NCBI RefSeq assembly: GCF_002934455.1
Contig: NZ_PTIR01000001.1
Span: 1-64,000, forward strand
Length of the DNA stretch: 64,000 nucleotides
Direction: 5' to 3'
DNA from: Trinickia symbiotica
Lineage (GTDB): Bacteria; Pseudomonadota; Gammaproteobacteria; Burkholderiales; Burkholderiaceae
The position numbers and the translations under genes are program-made. Shown here piece after piece: positions 33,670-41,783 of the stretch (its first letter is position 1; every line of letters begins with the position of its first letter). The notes beneath the pieces are model-generated. The model worked only from the letters and a program-made list of their open reading frames with translations. It was not told the origin of the DNA and did not search any database.

Positions 33670-34416
33670 GTGAAGATTGGAATCATCGGAATCGGTAACA
33701 TTGGCGGCACCATCGCACGCAAGATGAAAGCCGGAGGGCATGAGGTATATGTCGCAAACGCAGATGGCGTGGAAGGTGTGCGCAAATTTGCTGACGAGAT
33801 CGGCGCAAAAGCGGCGGATCTATACGGGGCGGTCGCTGGCGCCGACGTCGTCGTCCTTTCCATCCCGCTGCCAGCAATGAGCGAACTTCCGTCCGATCTG
33901 TTCGATGCCGTGCCGCAGGACGTACCCGTTGTCGACACCAGCAATTACTATCCGGGCCTGCGTGACGCCCGGATTCCCGAGCTTGACGACGGGATGACGG
34001 AAAGCGTTTGGGTTTCCAGGCAACTCGGGCGGCCCGTGATCAAGGCGTTCAACAATGTGTTGGCATACTCGCTCCAGAAGCTTGGGCTGCCGGAAGGCCA
34101 TCCGGGCCGTTTAGCCATGGCCGTCGCCGGGGACGACCCTCGATCGAAGCAGATCGTTATGTCACTCGTCAACCAGGCTGGTTTTGACCCGATCGATGCC
34201 GGCTCACTCGAGGATTCGTGGCGCCAACAGCCCTCCACGCCGGCGTATTGCTGCGACTATGATGCGAAAACGATGCGCCGAGCACTCGCCGCTGCAATCA
34301 AAGGGCAAGCCGCAGAAAAGCGTGACCAGATGCCAGAGCATTTTGCGAAGCTGGGGGCAAACCCCAGCCACGAGGACGTGGTCGCAATGAACCGTTCGCT
34401 GAGTCCGTTGAAGTAG
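33670..34416 (+). CDS. F420_oxidored-fold NAD(P)-binding dehydrogenase
   Basis: 248 residues from GTG 33670, with AAGGAG five bases upstream. The Rossmann loop GIGNIGGTIARKMKAGGHEV belongs to the NADP-oxidoreductase/F420-dependent family (the same domain as Fno), followed by VVVLSIPLPAM and a VIKAFNNV segment. Unlike the true Fno at 2900, its second strand ends VANADG and lacks the GSR phosphate-binding turn, and the tail lacks the INRxxxxHAGIRITG signature. So it is a paralogue by fold, not proven F420-specific; it may use NAD(P) with a keto-acid or imine substrate. It is the last gene of the catabolic run. Confidence 0.75.
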   Translation: MKIGIIGIGNIGGTIARKMKAGGHEVYVANADGVEGVRKFADEIGAKAADLYGAVAGADVVVLSIPLPAMSELPSDLFDAVPQDVPVVDTSNYYPGLRDARIPELDDGMTESVWVSRQLGRPVIKAFNNVLAYSLQKLGLPEGHPGRLAMAVAGDDPRSKQIVMSLVNQAGFDPIDAGSLEDSWRQQPSTPAYCCDYDAKTMRRALAAAIKGQAAEKRDQMPEHFAKLGANPSHEDVVAMNRSLSPLK

Positions 34417-34423
34417 CGGCGAA

Positions 34424-34451
34424 CCGGCCCTGGCCTCCGCTCGCGGGCCGG
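34424..34451 (+). terminator. GC-rich hairpin after the catabolic run (weak terminator candidate)
   Basis: CCGGCCC (34424-34430) and GGGCCGG (34445-34451) pair to a 7-bp stem eight bases after the stop codon of the last catabolic gene. There is no T-run after it, so termination is only a possibility. Confidence 0.3.
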
Positions 34452-34580
34452 GCTGTTACCCTAACCCGCGATTGCTACGGCAGGCCGGTATTCCACTTGG
34501 TGATTCGTGTGTACCCCTGGCAAACCGTTTTGGCCATGCCCGGTTCAATGCGGAGAAACCATTGCGCCGGCATCACGGTG

Positions 34581-34790
34581 TCACGTGCCACGCAGGTCCG
34601 GCGCACCGATCTGCGCGTCGACGAGCGATGCCCCGCTGGCGAAAATTCGCGCCGGCGCACCGCCCATCAACCAACAGGCAGTATCGAAGTCGTGGATCAT
34701 CATATCCCGATACAAGCCGCCCGATACCTCGATGTACGACAACGGCGGCGGCGCCGGATCCGCCATCGGCCTCGACTCTGGCGAAAAGTG
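34581..34790 (-). pseudogene. Internal fragment of an inositol 2-dehydrogenase-like (IolG/MocA) gene
   Basis: One minus-strand frame reads ADPAPPPLSYIEVSGGLYRD, then MMIHDFDTACWLMGG and IFASGASLVDAQIG, which matches the middle of IolG-type sugar/inositol dehydrogenases (SGGxxRDMMIHDFDxARxLxG). About 60 of roughly 330 residues remain, with a stop just after GAPDLRGT and no intact flanks. It is a dead fragment in the gap between the catabolic block and the TonB operon; nothing else is recognisable in 34452-34869. Confidence 0.6.
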
Positions 34791-34869
34791 CCAGTTCCGT
34801 GTATGCCGGCCCTCGGCGCACTAGAGCTCCACCGGAGTTGTTGCACAACAGACCGGACGTGCTGCCGTA

Positions 34870-35214
34870 TCAATGCACCTTCGGAAAGCCGTAACGCGCG
34901 GCCAGCAGCTCGAGAATCCGGTTCGTATCGGTGATGAAGCGCTTGTCGCCGAGGGCCTGAGCGTCGTCTGGGATCGGATGCTCATCGCCGAACACCAGGG
35001 TCGGCAAACTCTGATGCGCTTCGTCGAGCGCGGCGATCACATCGGGCCTCGGCCGCGCGAACGGCACGCGCTTGATATCGAGCCGTACGGTGCGCGCAGG
35101 GTCGCTCGCGAGCAGCCCTTCGATCGGCGCGCTATGCGGGCAGATAAAACGTTCGCCCGGATGAGCGGGATCGGTAAAGCCCGGTTCAAGCAGCAACAGC
35201 AGGTCTCGACTCAT
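34870..35214 (-). CDS. DUF3088-like small protein
   Basis: 114 residues, thioredoxin-like in length and style: MSRDLLLLLEPGFTDPAHPG is followed by ERFICPHSAPIEGLL (a CPHS tetrad reminiscent of a redox or glutaredoxin-like site), then a hydrophobic core and LPTLVFGDEHPIPDD. I associate it with DUF3088, whose function is not known. It is the last gene of an eleven-gene minus-strand series, 40 bases after exbD, so it probably belongs to the same uptake/salvage unit. Confidence 0.6.
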   Translation of the reverse strand: MSRDLLLLLEPGFTDPAHPGERFICPHSAPIEGLLASDPARTVRLDIKRVPFARPRPDVIAALDEAHQSLPTLVFGDEHPIPDDAQALGDKRFITDTNRILELLAARYGFPKVH

Positions 35215-35254
35215 GGTTCGAAATAACTCCTCTCAGATGTTGATTGGCGAGACG

Positions 35255-35692
35255 TCAATGCGCTTGCGGCGGCTCGGAAACGAGCGCCACCTTCGCGTAG
35301 CCCGCGTCGTTGATTTGCCCCATCGTCGCGACGACCTTGCCGTACGGCAGCGACTGGTCGCCGCGCAGATAGATGCGCCGCTCGCGATCGCCGCCCGATG
35401 CCTGCGCGAGCGCCGGCACGAGCGCCTGGTCGCTGACCGCCGTCTTGTCGACGTACACCTGGCCGTGCGCGTCGAGACTGACCGCGATCGGCGGCTTTTC
35501 TTCGTTGAGCGGCTTCGCATTGCTCGTCGGCAGATCGACCTTCACGCCGGACGCCATCAGCGGTGCCGCGACCATGAACACGATCAGGAGCACCAGCATC
35601 ACGTCGACAAGCGGCGTCACGTTGATCTCGCTGACTGGCGCGCCGAACGCGGCGCCCGGCCGATGACCCGGATTTCGCAGTCGCGCACCCAT
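35255..35692 (-). CDS. exbD: Biopolymer transport protein ExbD
   Basis: 145 residues: a short cytosolic head, one transmembrane helix (VTPLVDVMLVLLIVFMVAAP, containing the conserved Asp needed for proton use) and a periplasmic domain ending QINDAGYAKVALVSE. ExbD works with ExbB in the inner membrane to energise TonB. It begins one base after the exbB stop. Confidence 0.93.
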   Translation of the reverse strand: MGARLRNPGHRPGAAFGAPVSEINVTPLVDVMLVLLIVFMVAAPLMASGVKVDLPTSNAKPLNEEKPPIAVSLDAHGQVYVDKTAVSDQALVPALAQASGGDRERRIYLRGDQSLPYGKVVATMGQINDAGYAKVALVSEPPQAH

Positions 35693-35693
35693 G

Positions 35694-36530
35694 TCAGGCT
35701 CCGCTCACGGCCGCGCCACCGTTGACGAACGCCGCGTGCGCGGCGGCCACGCCGCTGCCGGCATGCGCGTTGCGCGCGCCGCCGCCGCCCGGGTTCACGC
35801 CGGGCGCGCCGGCGGCATGCGCAAGCCGCGCCTCACCCGCTTCGAGCGCGCGCGACAGCTCGACCTCGACGATGCCCGCGAGGGTGCCGAGACGGTTTGC
35901 ATACGCGCCGAGATCGCCCGATGCGCGGTTGTACGCCACCACTGCGGGAATCGCGGCGGCCAGCCCGAGCGCCGTGGCGAACAGCGCCTCCGAAATGCCC
36001 GGCGCGACCACGGCGAGGCTCGTGCTGTTGGTCGAGGCGATGCCCTGGAACGAGTTGATGATCCCCCACACCGTGCCGAACAGCCCGACGAACGGCGCTA
36101 CCGAGCCGACCGTCGCGAGCAGCTGCAAGCCGCGCTGCAGCTGCTCGATTTCGACGCCGGCGGCGATCTGCGCGACGCGCGCGATGCGCTCCTTCAGCGC
36201 GTCTCGCGCGGCGGGCGTATGCGTCAATTGCGCGGCGTGGCTGCGGTCCCATTCAGCGGCGATCGCGGTTTGGACCCGCGCGAACGGGTCGGCCGGCTCC
36301 TTCGCGAGCGCCTCGGACAGCGCGGCGAGTCCGTCAGGCTGCGCGAGCGCGGTCTGCCAGCGCGCGGCGCGGGCGCGCAGTTCGCGAAAGCGCCACAGCT
36401 TGTCGGCGATGACCGCCCAGCTCGCGAGCGAGGCGAGCGCAAGCAGCACCATGACGATCTTGACGATTGCGTCGGCCTGCAAAAAAAGCCCCCACGGGGA
36501 CAAGTGCTGCGCGATTTGAACAGTGCTCAT
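35694..36530 (-). CDS. exbB: Biopolymer transport protein ExbB
   Basis: 278 residues with the MotA/TolQ/ExbB plan: one N-terminal helix (AIVKIVMVLLALASLASWAVI), a large cytosolic part and two helices at the end, the first within LQLLATVGSVAPFVGLFGTV and the second LALGLAAAIPAVVAYNRAS. Compared with the typical ExbB the C-terminal cytosolic tail is glycine/alanine-rich. It forms the proton channel with ExbD. tonB is upstream, 64 bases away. Confidence 0.93.
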   Translation of the reverse strand: MSTVQIAQHLSPWGLFLQADAIVKIVMVLLALASLASWAVIADKLWRFRELRARAARWQTALAQPDGLAALSEALAKEPADPFARVQTAIAAEWDRSHAAQLTHTPAARDALKERIARVAQIAAGVEIEQLQRGLQLLATVGSVAPFVGLFGTVWGIINSFQGIASTNSTSLAVVAPGISEALFATALGLAAAIPAVVAYNRASGDLGAYANRLGTLAGIVEVELSRALEAGEARLAHAAGAPGVNPGGGGARNAHAGSGVAAAHAAFVNGGAAVSGA

Positions 36531-36594
36531 GAAGTGAAGTCCTCAACGATGATGCGTGGCAGGCCGTTGGACGGTTGTTTGGTCGGTTGGTCGG

Positions 36595-37362
36595 TTAATC
36601 GGCCTGATAAACGATGGCGCCCTGCAGCACATACGACGAGCCGCCCAGATCGGGCAAGCGCGGGAACGGCGCAGCGGCGCGGATGGCGTCGTTCGCAGCG
36701 GCGTCGAGCGTTGCGTCGCCGGACGAATGCAGTTCGCAGTGCAGAAGCGACCCGTCGGGCGCGAGCGTCAGCCGGTAGCCGACGCGTCCCTCCAGGTGGT
36801 TGAAGCGCGCGATGCGCGGATAGTGCGCGGCGGCGCTGCTGTTGATGCGCTGGAACACCTGGTTCACGTAATCGGAGGGAATGCCCTCCTGGCCGATCAC
36901 GCGCGACGCCGGGGGAGCGGACGGCGCGGCCACGGGCGCAGGCGTGGCCGATTGCGCGGGCGGCGCGGCGGCGATCTGCGCGGTCTCGGCCGGCGCGGCC
37001 ACCATTCGCGGCTGCGGCGCGGGCGCGCTGCGCAAAGGCTGCGGCACGACACGTGGCACGCTGCGATGGACCGGCTCGGGCTGGGCGCGGGGCACTTCCT
37101 TGAGCGGCTCCACCTTCGGCGGCACAATTTTCAGGGGCTGCGGCGCGGGCCGCTCCAGCACCAGCGTGACCACCTTCTCGGACGGCGCGCTCTTCGGCAC
37201 ATACGAGGACCAGGCGACCAGCGCCGCGACCGCGGCGGCGTGCAGCGCGACTGATGCCAGCAGGCCGCGCCGACCGCGCCACGGCGAGGGCTCGGGCCGC
37301 GCGGGCGCATACGCGGAAGGCGGTAACGGCCACAAGAGAGCGGAAGACTCGAGCGTGCTCAT
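36595..37362 (-). CDS. tonB: TonB energy transducer
   Basis: 255 residues: cytosolic N-terminus with an Arg patch (WRGRRGLLASVALHAAAVAAL) entering a single membrane helix, then a long periplasmic spacer rich in Pro-Lys/Glu (VPPKVEPLKEVPRAQPEPV) and Ala-Pro, and the C-terminal globular domain with YPRIARFNHLEGRVGYRLTL-type fold. The spacer crosses the periplasm to touch TonB-dependent receptors. With exbB, exbD and the receptor at 41784 it makes a dedicated outer-membrane uptake system. Confidence 0.92.
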   Translation of the reverse strand: MSTLESSALLWPLPPSAYAPARPEPSPWRGRRGLLASVALHAAAVAALVAWSSYVPKSAPSEKVVTLVLERPAPQPLKIVPPKVEPLKEVPRAQPEPVHRSVPRVVPQPLRSAPAPQPRMVAAPAETAQIAAAPPAQSATPAPVAAPSAPPASRVIGQEGIPSDYVNQVFQRINSSAAAHYPRIARFNHLEGRVGYRLTLAPDGSLLHCELHSSGDATLDAAANDAIRAAAPFPRLPDLGGSSYVLQGAIVYQAD

Positions 37363-37422
37363 AAATGATTCCTTTACGCGGACGATCAGGTTCAGTAGTT
37401 CGGCAACCCGGGCGGATCGGTG

Positions 37423-39228
37423 TCAGAGCACCTTCGACAAAAATTCCCGCGTGCGAGGATGCTCCGGCGCCCCCAGCACCTTCCCCGGCGAGCCGGACTC
37501 GACGATGCGGCCACGATCCATGAACACGATCGTGTCGGCCACTTCGCGCGCAAAGCCGATCTCGTGCGTGACGATGACGAGCGTCGTGCCCGACCGGGCC
37601 AACTGGCGGATCACGTCGAGCACTTCGGTGACGAGCTCAGGATCGAGCGCGGAAGTCGGTTCGTCGAACAGCAGGACCTTCGGCTTGAGCGCAAGTGCGC
37701 GGGCAATCGCGACACGCTGTTGCTGGCCGCCCGACAGCTGGCGCGGCCAGGCATCGGGCTTGTCAACGAGACCGACGCGCGCCAGCAACTCGCGCGCGAG
37801 CTGCTCGGCATCGGCGCGCGGCACCCCGGCGGCGATCGGCGCTTCGACGACGTTCTCGAGTACATTCAAGTGCGGAAACAGGTTGAAGCCCTGGAACACC
37901 ATGCCGACCTCGACACGCCGCGCGAGGATGTCCTTCTCCTTGAGCTCGTAAAGCGTGCGACCCTCGCGGCGGTAGCCGACCAGTTCGCCGTCGATGTCGA
38001 TGAAGCCGTCGTCGACGCGCTCCAGATGGTTGATCGAGCGCAGCAGCGTCGACTTGCCCGAGCCCGATTTTCCGAGTATCACGGTGACGCTGCCCGATGG
38101 CACCGTCAGCGAAATATCGTCGAGCACTTGGTGCGTGCCGAAACGCTTCGACACGCGATGGATGCGTACCGCGCCACCGGTGCGGCGCTCGGCCCAGCGG
38201 GCCGCGTCCGCGGCGTCGTTCGCCGGCGCGGTCCTCTCCGGCTGCGCGGCCTCTGGCGGATTCGCCAGCGCGGCTCGGCGGCCCAGCCAGCCCGCGAAAA
38301 CTGCGCCGAGGCGGGAGCGAGCCGGATTGCGAGTGGCGCCGCGCGCGAAATAGCGTTCGACGTGCACCTGAATCGCGGACAGCACCGTCAGGATGATCAG
38401 ATACCAAACGGTCGCGACCATCAGCAGCGGAATCACTTCGAGGTTGCGGTGATAGATGATCTGCACGGTGTAGAACAGCTCTGGCATCGCGAGCACATAG
38501 ACGACCGAGGTACCCTTCGCGAGGCCGATCACGTCGTTGAATGCGGTCGGCAGAATCGAGCGCATCGCCTGAGGCAGCACGATGCGCCACGCTTGCCGGC
38601 CGCGCGGCAGGCCGAGTGCCGCAGCCGCCTCGAGCTGTCCCTGATCGACCGACAGAATCCCGCCGCGAATAACCTCCGACGAGAACGCCGCGTGATTGAG
38701 CGCAAGCCCGAGCACGGCGGCGAGGAACGGTCCGATCAGTTCGGTGGTCGGCTGCTCGAAGAACGTGATGTGCGTGAACGGCACGCCGAGCCACACGTGC
38801 TCGTACAGATAGCCGAGATTGTTGAGGATCAGGAGCAGCACGATCAGCGGGATCGAGCGGAACACCCAGACGAACGCCCACGCGCACGCCGCGAGCAAGG
38901 GCGAATGCGATACGCGCGCGAGCGCCACCGGCACCCCGAGCAGGAAGCCGAAGCTCGCGCCGAGCGCGGTCAGCAGCAGCGTGCGGCCGAGCCCCGACAG
39001 CACCGGCTCAGCAAAGAACCATTGCGCAAACACGCCCCAGCCCCAGCGCGGATTGCCGAGCACCGAGCTGCCGACGATCACGATCAGCGCAATTGCGAGC
39101 AGCGTGCCTGCCGTGCGCGCGCGATTGCGCGAGGGCACGATCCGGTAGTGCGCGTAGTCGTCGGGCTGGCGCGCGTCGGCGCCGAGCAGATGGGCCGGCG
39201 CGGTGGTGTGCAGCAGGGAATCGCTCAT
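37423..39228 (-). CDS. Fused polar amino-acid ABC permease-ATPase (HisM/TcyL + HisP/TcyN)
   Basis: 601 residues from the ATG at 39228 (AAGGAG six bases upstream). Residues about 60-310 are the permease of the His/Glu/Arg/cystine type, including the EAA-like loop QLEAAAALGLPRGRQAWRI, and residues about 360-601 the ATPase with GKSGSGKST, signature LSGGQQQRVAIARALAL and VLLFDEPTSALD. Permease and ATPase are normally separate genes; a fusion is seen in some proteobacterial systems. It would import the ligand of the binding protein at 44433. A long arginine-rich frame exists antisense but is a shadow. Confidence 0.9.
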   Translation of the reverse strand: MSDSLLHTTAPAHLLGADARQPDDYAHYRIVPSRNRARTAGTLLAIALIVIVGSSVLGNPRWGWGVFAQWFFAEPVLSGLGRTLLLTALGASFGFLLGVPVALARVSHSPLLAACAWAFVWVFRSIPLIVLLLILNNLGYLYEHVWLGVPFTHITFFEQPTTELIGPFLAAVLGLALNHAAFSSEVIRGGILSVDQGQLEAAAALGLPRGRQAWRIVLPQAMRSILPTAFNDVIGLAKGTSVVYVLAMPELFYTVQIIYHRNLEVIPLLMVATVWYLIILTVLSAIQVHVERYFARGATRNPARSRLGAVFAGWLGRRAALANPPEAAQPERTAPANDAADAARWAERRTGGAVRIHRVSKRFGTHQVLDDISLTVPSGSVTVILGKSGSGKSTLLRSINHLERVDDGFIDIDGELVGYRREGRTLYELKEKDILARRVEVGMVFQGFNLFPHLNVLENVVEAPIAAGVPRADAEQLARELLARVGLVDKPDAWPRQLSGGQQQRVAIARALALKPKVLLFDEPTSALDPELVTEVLDVIRQLARSGTTLVIVTHEIGFAREVADTIVFMDRGRIVESGSPGKVLGAPEHPRTREFLSKVL

Positions 39229-39253
39229 GAACCGCTCCTTCTCGCGCGCGCCG

Positions 39254-40579
39254 TCAGGCCGTTTCCGCGAGCGCGTAGCGGCTTTCGCGTCGCGGCAGGC
39301 CGAGGTGATCGCGCAGCGTCTTGCCGGCCGGCGAGCGGCTGTAGCGGCCACGCGCTTCGAGCACCGGCAGCACGTGCGCGATGAAATCGTCGAGCCCCTG
39401 GGCCTGGACCGGGAAGCCGAGAATGAAACCGTCGGCGGCGCCCGCGTCGAGCCAGCGGATTAGCTTGTCGGCGATCTGCTCGCCCGTGCCGACAAACTGC
39501 GAGCGCGGCGTCGCGACGTTGAGCGCGACCTCGCGCAAGGTCAGGCCGTCCTTGCGCGCATCGGCCTTGATGCGGTCGGTGGTCGAGCGGAAGCTGTTCT
39601 TGCCGAGATCGCCGAGCTCGGGGAACGGCGCGTCGAGCGGATATTGCGTGAAATCGTGGTGATCGAAAAAGCGCCCGAGATAGGCCAGCGCCTCGTCGAC
39701 GGAGAGCAGATTGCGGATCGCGTCGTGCTTCGCCTCGGCCTCTTCAGCGCTCGCGCCGACGATCGGCCCGATGCCCGGATAGATCTTCACGTCGTCGGCC
39801 GAGCGGCCATGCTCGACCGCGCTTTGCCGCACGCGCTCCCGGAACTCGCGGTTCTCTTCGAGCGACGGCGAATGCGTGAACACCGCATCCGCGTATTTGC
39901 CTGCGAGCGCGATGCCGGCGTCCGACGAGCCCGCCTGGAAGATCACCGGCTGCCCCTGCGGCGAGCGCTGGATATTGAGCGGCCCCGCCACCTGGAAGAA
40001 TTTGCCTTCGTGATTGAGCGTGTGCAGCTTGTCGCGATCGAAAAAGCGGCCGCTCTCGCGGTCGCGCACGAACGCGTCGTCGTCCCAGCTGTCCCACAGG
40101 CCCTGCGTGACGCTCAGATATTCGTCGGCGATCTCGTAGCGCAGCGCGTGATCGGGATGTGAGCCTCCATAGTTCTTAGCGGTCCCTTCGAGCGGCGTGG
40201 TCACGACGTTCCAGCCCGCGCGCCCGCCGCTGATCAGATCGAGCGAGGCGAACTGGCGCGCGACCGTGAACGGATCGCTGTACGACGTCGAGACGGTGCC
40301 GGCCAGACCGATCGTCTTCGTGACGGTGGCAAGCGCCGAGAGGATCGAGATCGGCTCGAAACGGTTCAGGAAGTGCGGTATCGACTTCTCGTTGATGTAA
40401 AGACCATCGGCCACGAAGCCGAAGGCGAAGCCATGCGCCTCGGCCTTCTGCGCAATGCCGACCATGAAATCGATGTTGACGCTCGCATCAGCCGGCCCGG
40501 CCGGATGCTTCCATGCGTTCATATGGCCGCCCGGGCCGTGCAGCATGATGCCGAAATTGATGTTGCGCTGAGTAGACAT
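39254..40579 (-). CDS. FMN-dependent monooxygenase, NtaA/SnaA/DszA family
   Basis: 441 residues, typical of this LLM-barrel family. Recognisable: [19 protein letters not shown] at the N-terminus, then [19 protein letters not shown]-type strand, the FDL-like [17 protein letters not shown], and [19 protein letters not shown] followed by [21 protein letters not shown]. Members oxidise nitrilotriacetate, dibenzothiophene sulfone or S-modified cysteines with FMNH2 delivered by a separate reductase. Its Bacillus relatives YxeK and YtnJ belong to cysteine salvage operons. 25 bases upstream of the ABC fusion gene. It is probably not F420-dependent; the FMN preference is inferred from family. Confidence 0.88.
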   Translation of the reverse strand: MSTQRNINFGIMLHGPGGHMNAWKHPAGPADASVNIDFMVGIAQKAEAHGFAFGFVADGLYINEKSIPHFLNRFEPISILSALATVTKTIGLAGTVSTSYSDPFTVARQFASLDLISGGRAGWNVVTTPLEGTAKNYGGSHPDHALRYEIADEYLSVTQGLWDSWDDDAFVRDRESGRFFDRDKLHTLNHEGKFFQVAGPLNIQRSPQGQPVIFQAGSSDAGIALAGKYADAVFTHSPSLEENREFRERVRQSAVEHGRSADDVKIYPGIGPIVGASAEEAEAKHDAIRNLLSVDEALAYLGRFFDHHDFTQYPLDAPFPELGDLGKNSFRSTTDRIKADARKDGLTLREVALNVATPRSQFVGTGEQIADKLIRWLDAGAADGFILGFPVQAQGLDDFIAHVLPVLEARGRYSRSPAGKTLRDHLGLPRRESRYALAETA

Positions 40580-40618
40580 GGTCGAGTCCTGGTAGCGGGT
40601 ATTGGGGCTGAACGGAAT

Positions 40619-41620
40619 TCAAAGCGCCGCGGCGTGGACCGCGCCGGCCAGCAGCTCGACCGATGCGAGCCGCAATGAGTAGTCAGTCACCGGCGAATCG
40701 ATCACGAACTCGTCGATGCCATAGCGCGCTTGCAACGCGTCGAGCTGCGCTCGCACCGCGTCCGGCGTGCCCGCGATCACGTGCGGGCGCGTTTCGTCGA
40801 GGCGGTAGTCGGTGATGCCGGCTTGCCGCGCGAATTCCGCGGCGACTTCCGGGCTCGGCAGATTGACGCTCTGCCCGCTCGCGAAGCGCATCTTGAAGAT
40901 ACGCAGCGGTCCGATCTGACATTCGGCCTCGGCCTGCGACGCCGCCGCGAACGCAAAGAGCGCGAGCAGCGGCGCGCGTCCGGTGGCACTGCGAAAGGTG
41001 TCAAGCGAGCGCTCGATGTTCGCCTCGTCGCCGTTAAAATGCCCGGCGTAGCAGAAGTCCCAGCCGTAACGCGCCGCGAGCGCCGCGCTTTCCGGGCTGC
41101 CGCCGAGCACGATGCGCTGCGGCGCCTCCGGCGGCACCGGCAGTGCGAGGGCGCCGGCGAGTGGATGATCCTCGGCGACACCCAATTTCAAGAACGCGTC
41201 GAGCTCGGCCAACTGATGCTCGAAGTCCGACTTCTTTGTCTTGTCGTGGAACCATTGCAGCGCGCGCGTCGTCAGCGGCAGGCCACCAGGCGCCTTTCCG
41301 ACGCCGAGATCAACGCGGCCCGGCGCGAGCGCCGCGAGCACCTTGAACGTTTCGGCCACCTTGAACGGGCTGTAGTGCTGCAGCATTACGCCGCCGGAGC
41401 CAACGCGGATGCGCGACGTATGCGCGAGCACGTGCGAGACAACGATTTCCGGCGCGGAACTCGCGAGCCCTGGTGCACCGTGATGTTCGGCGAGCCAGAA
41501 ACGTCGGTAGCCGAGCGCCTCGGCGCGCTGAGCGAGTCGCACGGAAAAGCGCAGCGCATCGTGCGCGTTTGACCCTTCCGCGAGCGGGCTTTTGTCGAGA
41601 ATCGAAAGCGAATAGGACAT
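40619..41620 (-). CDS. LLM-class flavin-dependent oxidoreductase (YhbW/YtmO-like)
   Basis: 333 residues from the ATG at 41620 (MSYSLSILDKSPLAEG; an upstream in-frame start is poor). LLM barrel with YRRFWLAEHHGAPGLASSAP, IRVGSGGVMLQHYSPFKVAE and RVDLGVGKAPGG, the second signature of MsnO8-like enzymes. It differs from the NtaA protein next door and lies 40 bases upstream of it. YtmO in the Bacillus ytm operon has the same family and neighbour. Family members use FMN; use of F420 cannot be excluded from sequence, and this is one of two LLM candidates in a genome that makes F420. Confidence 0.85.
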   Translation of the reverse strand: MSYSLSILDKSPLAEGSNAHDALRFSVRLAQRAEALGYRRFWLAEHHGAPGLASSAPEIVVSHVLAHTSRIRVGSGGVMLQHYSPFKVAETFKVLAALAPGRVDLGVGKAPGGLPLTTRALQWFHDKTKKSDFEHQLAELDAFLKLGVAEDHPLAGALALPVPPEAPQRIVLGGSPESAALAARYGWDFCYAGHFNGDEANIERSLDTFRSATGRAPLLALFAFAAASQAEAECQIGPLRIFKMRFASGQSVNLPSPEVAAEFARQAGITDYRLDETRPHVIAGTPDAVRAQLDALQARYGIDEFVIDSPVTDYSLRLASVELLAGAVHAAAL

Positions 41621-41743
41621 GGAATGAAATCCAAATTGCGCACGCGAATCCGCGCGACAAGAGGTTGAACGGGTACGATTCACCGCATCAACAGAGCAAT
41701 ACCGATTATGGTGAATGGCTCTTCCCGGCGTTGCGATAAATCG

Positions 41744-41757
41744 TGCTATCGATAGCA
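41744..41757. repeat. 14-bp perfect palindrome between receptor and LLM genes
   Basis: TGCTATCGATAGCA is perfectly self-complementary. It lies in the 163-base gap between the receptor stop and the LLM start. It could be an operator for an internal promoter, or a weak hairpin that separates expression of the receptor from the downstream enzymes. Confidence 0.5.
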
Positions 41758-41783
41758 GCGCATGGCGCGCATCGTTTCTTCAG

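Noticed and set aside
35691-36803. 370-codon plus-strand frame opposite exbB and tonB
   Set aside because: No domain signal; the minus-strand exbB and tonB are well supported.
37420-39384. 654-codon plus-strand frame opposite the ABC fusion gene
   Set aside because: Very arginine- and histidine-rich, with no family features; it is the GC-driven antisense of the clearly identified ABC transporter.
39254-41620. The two LLM proteins as F420-dependent enzymes
   Set aside because: Sequence resembles the FMN-using NtaA and YtmO/YhbW branches, and the operon fits sulphur salvage; kept only as a minor possibility.
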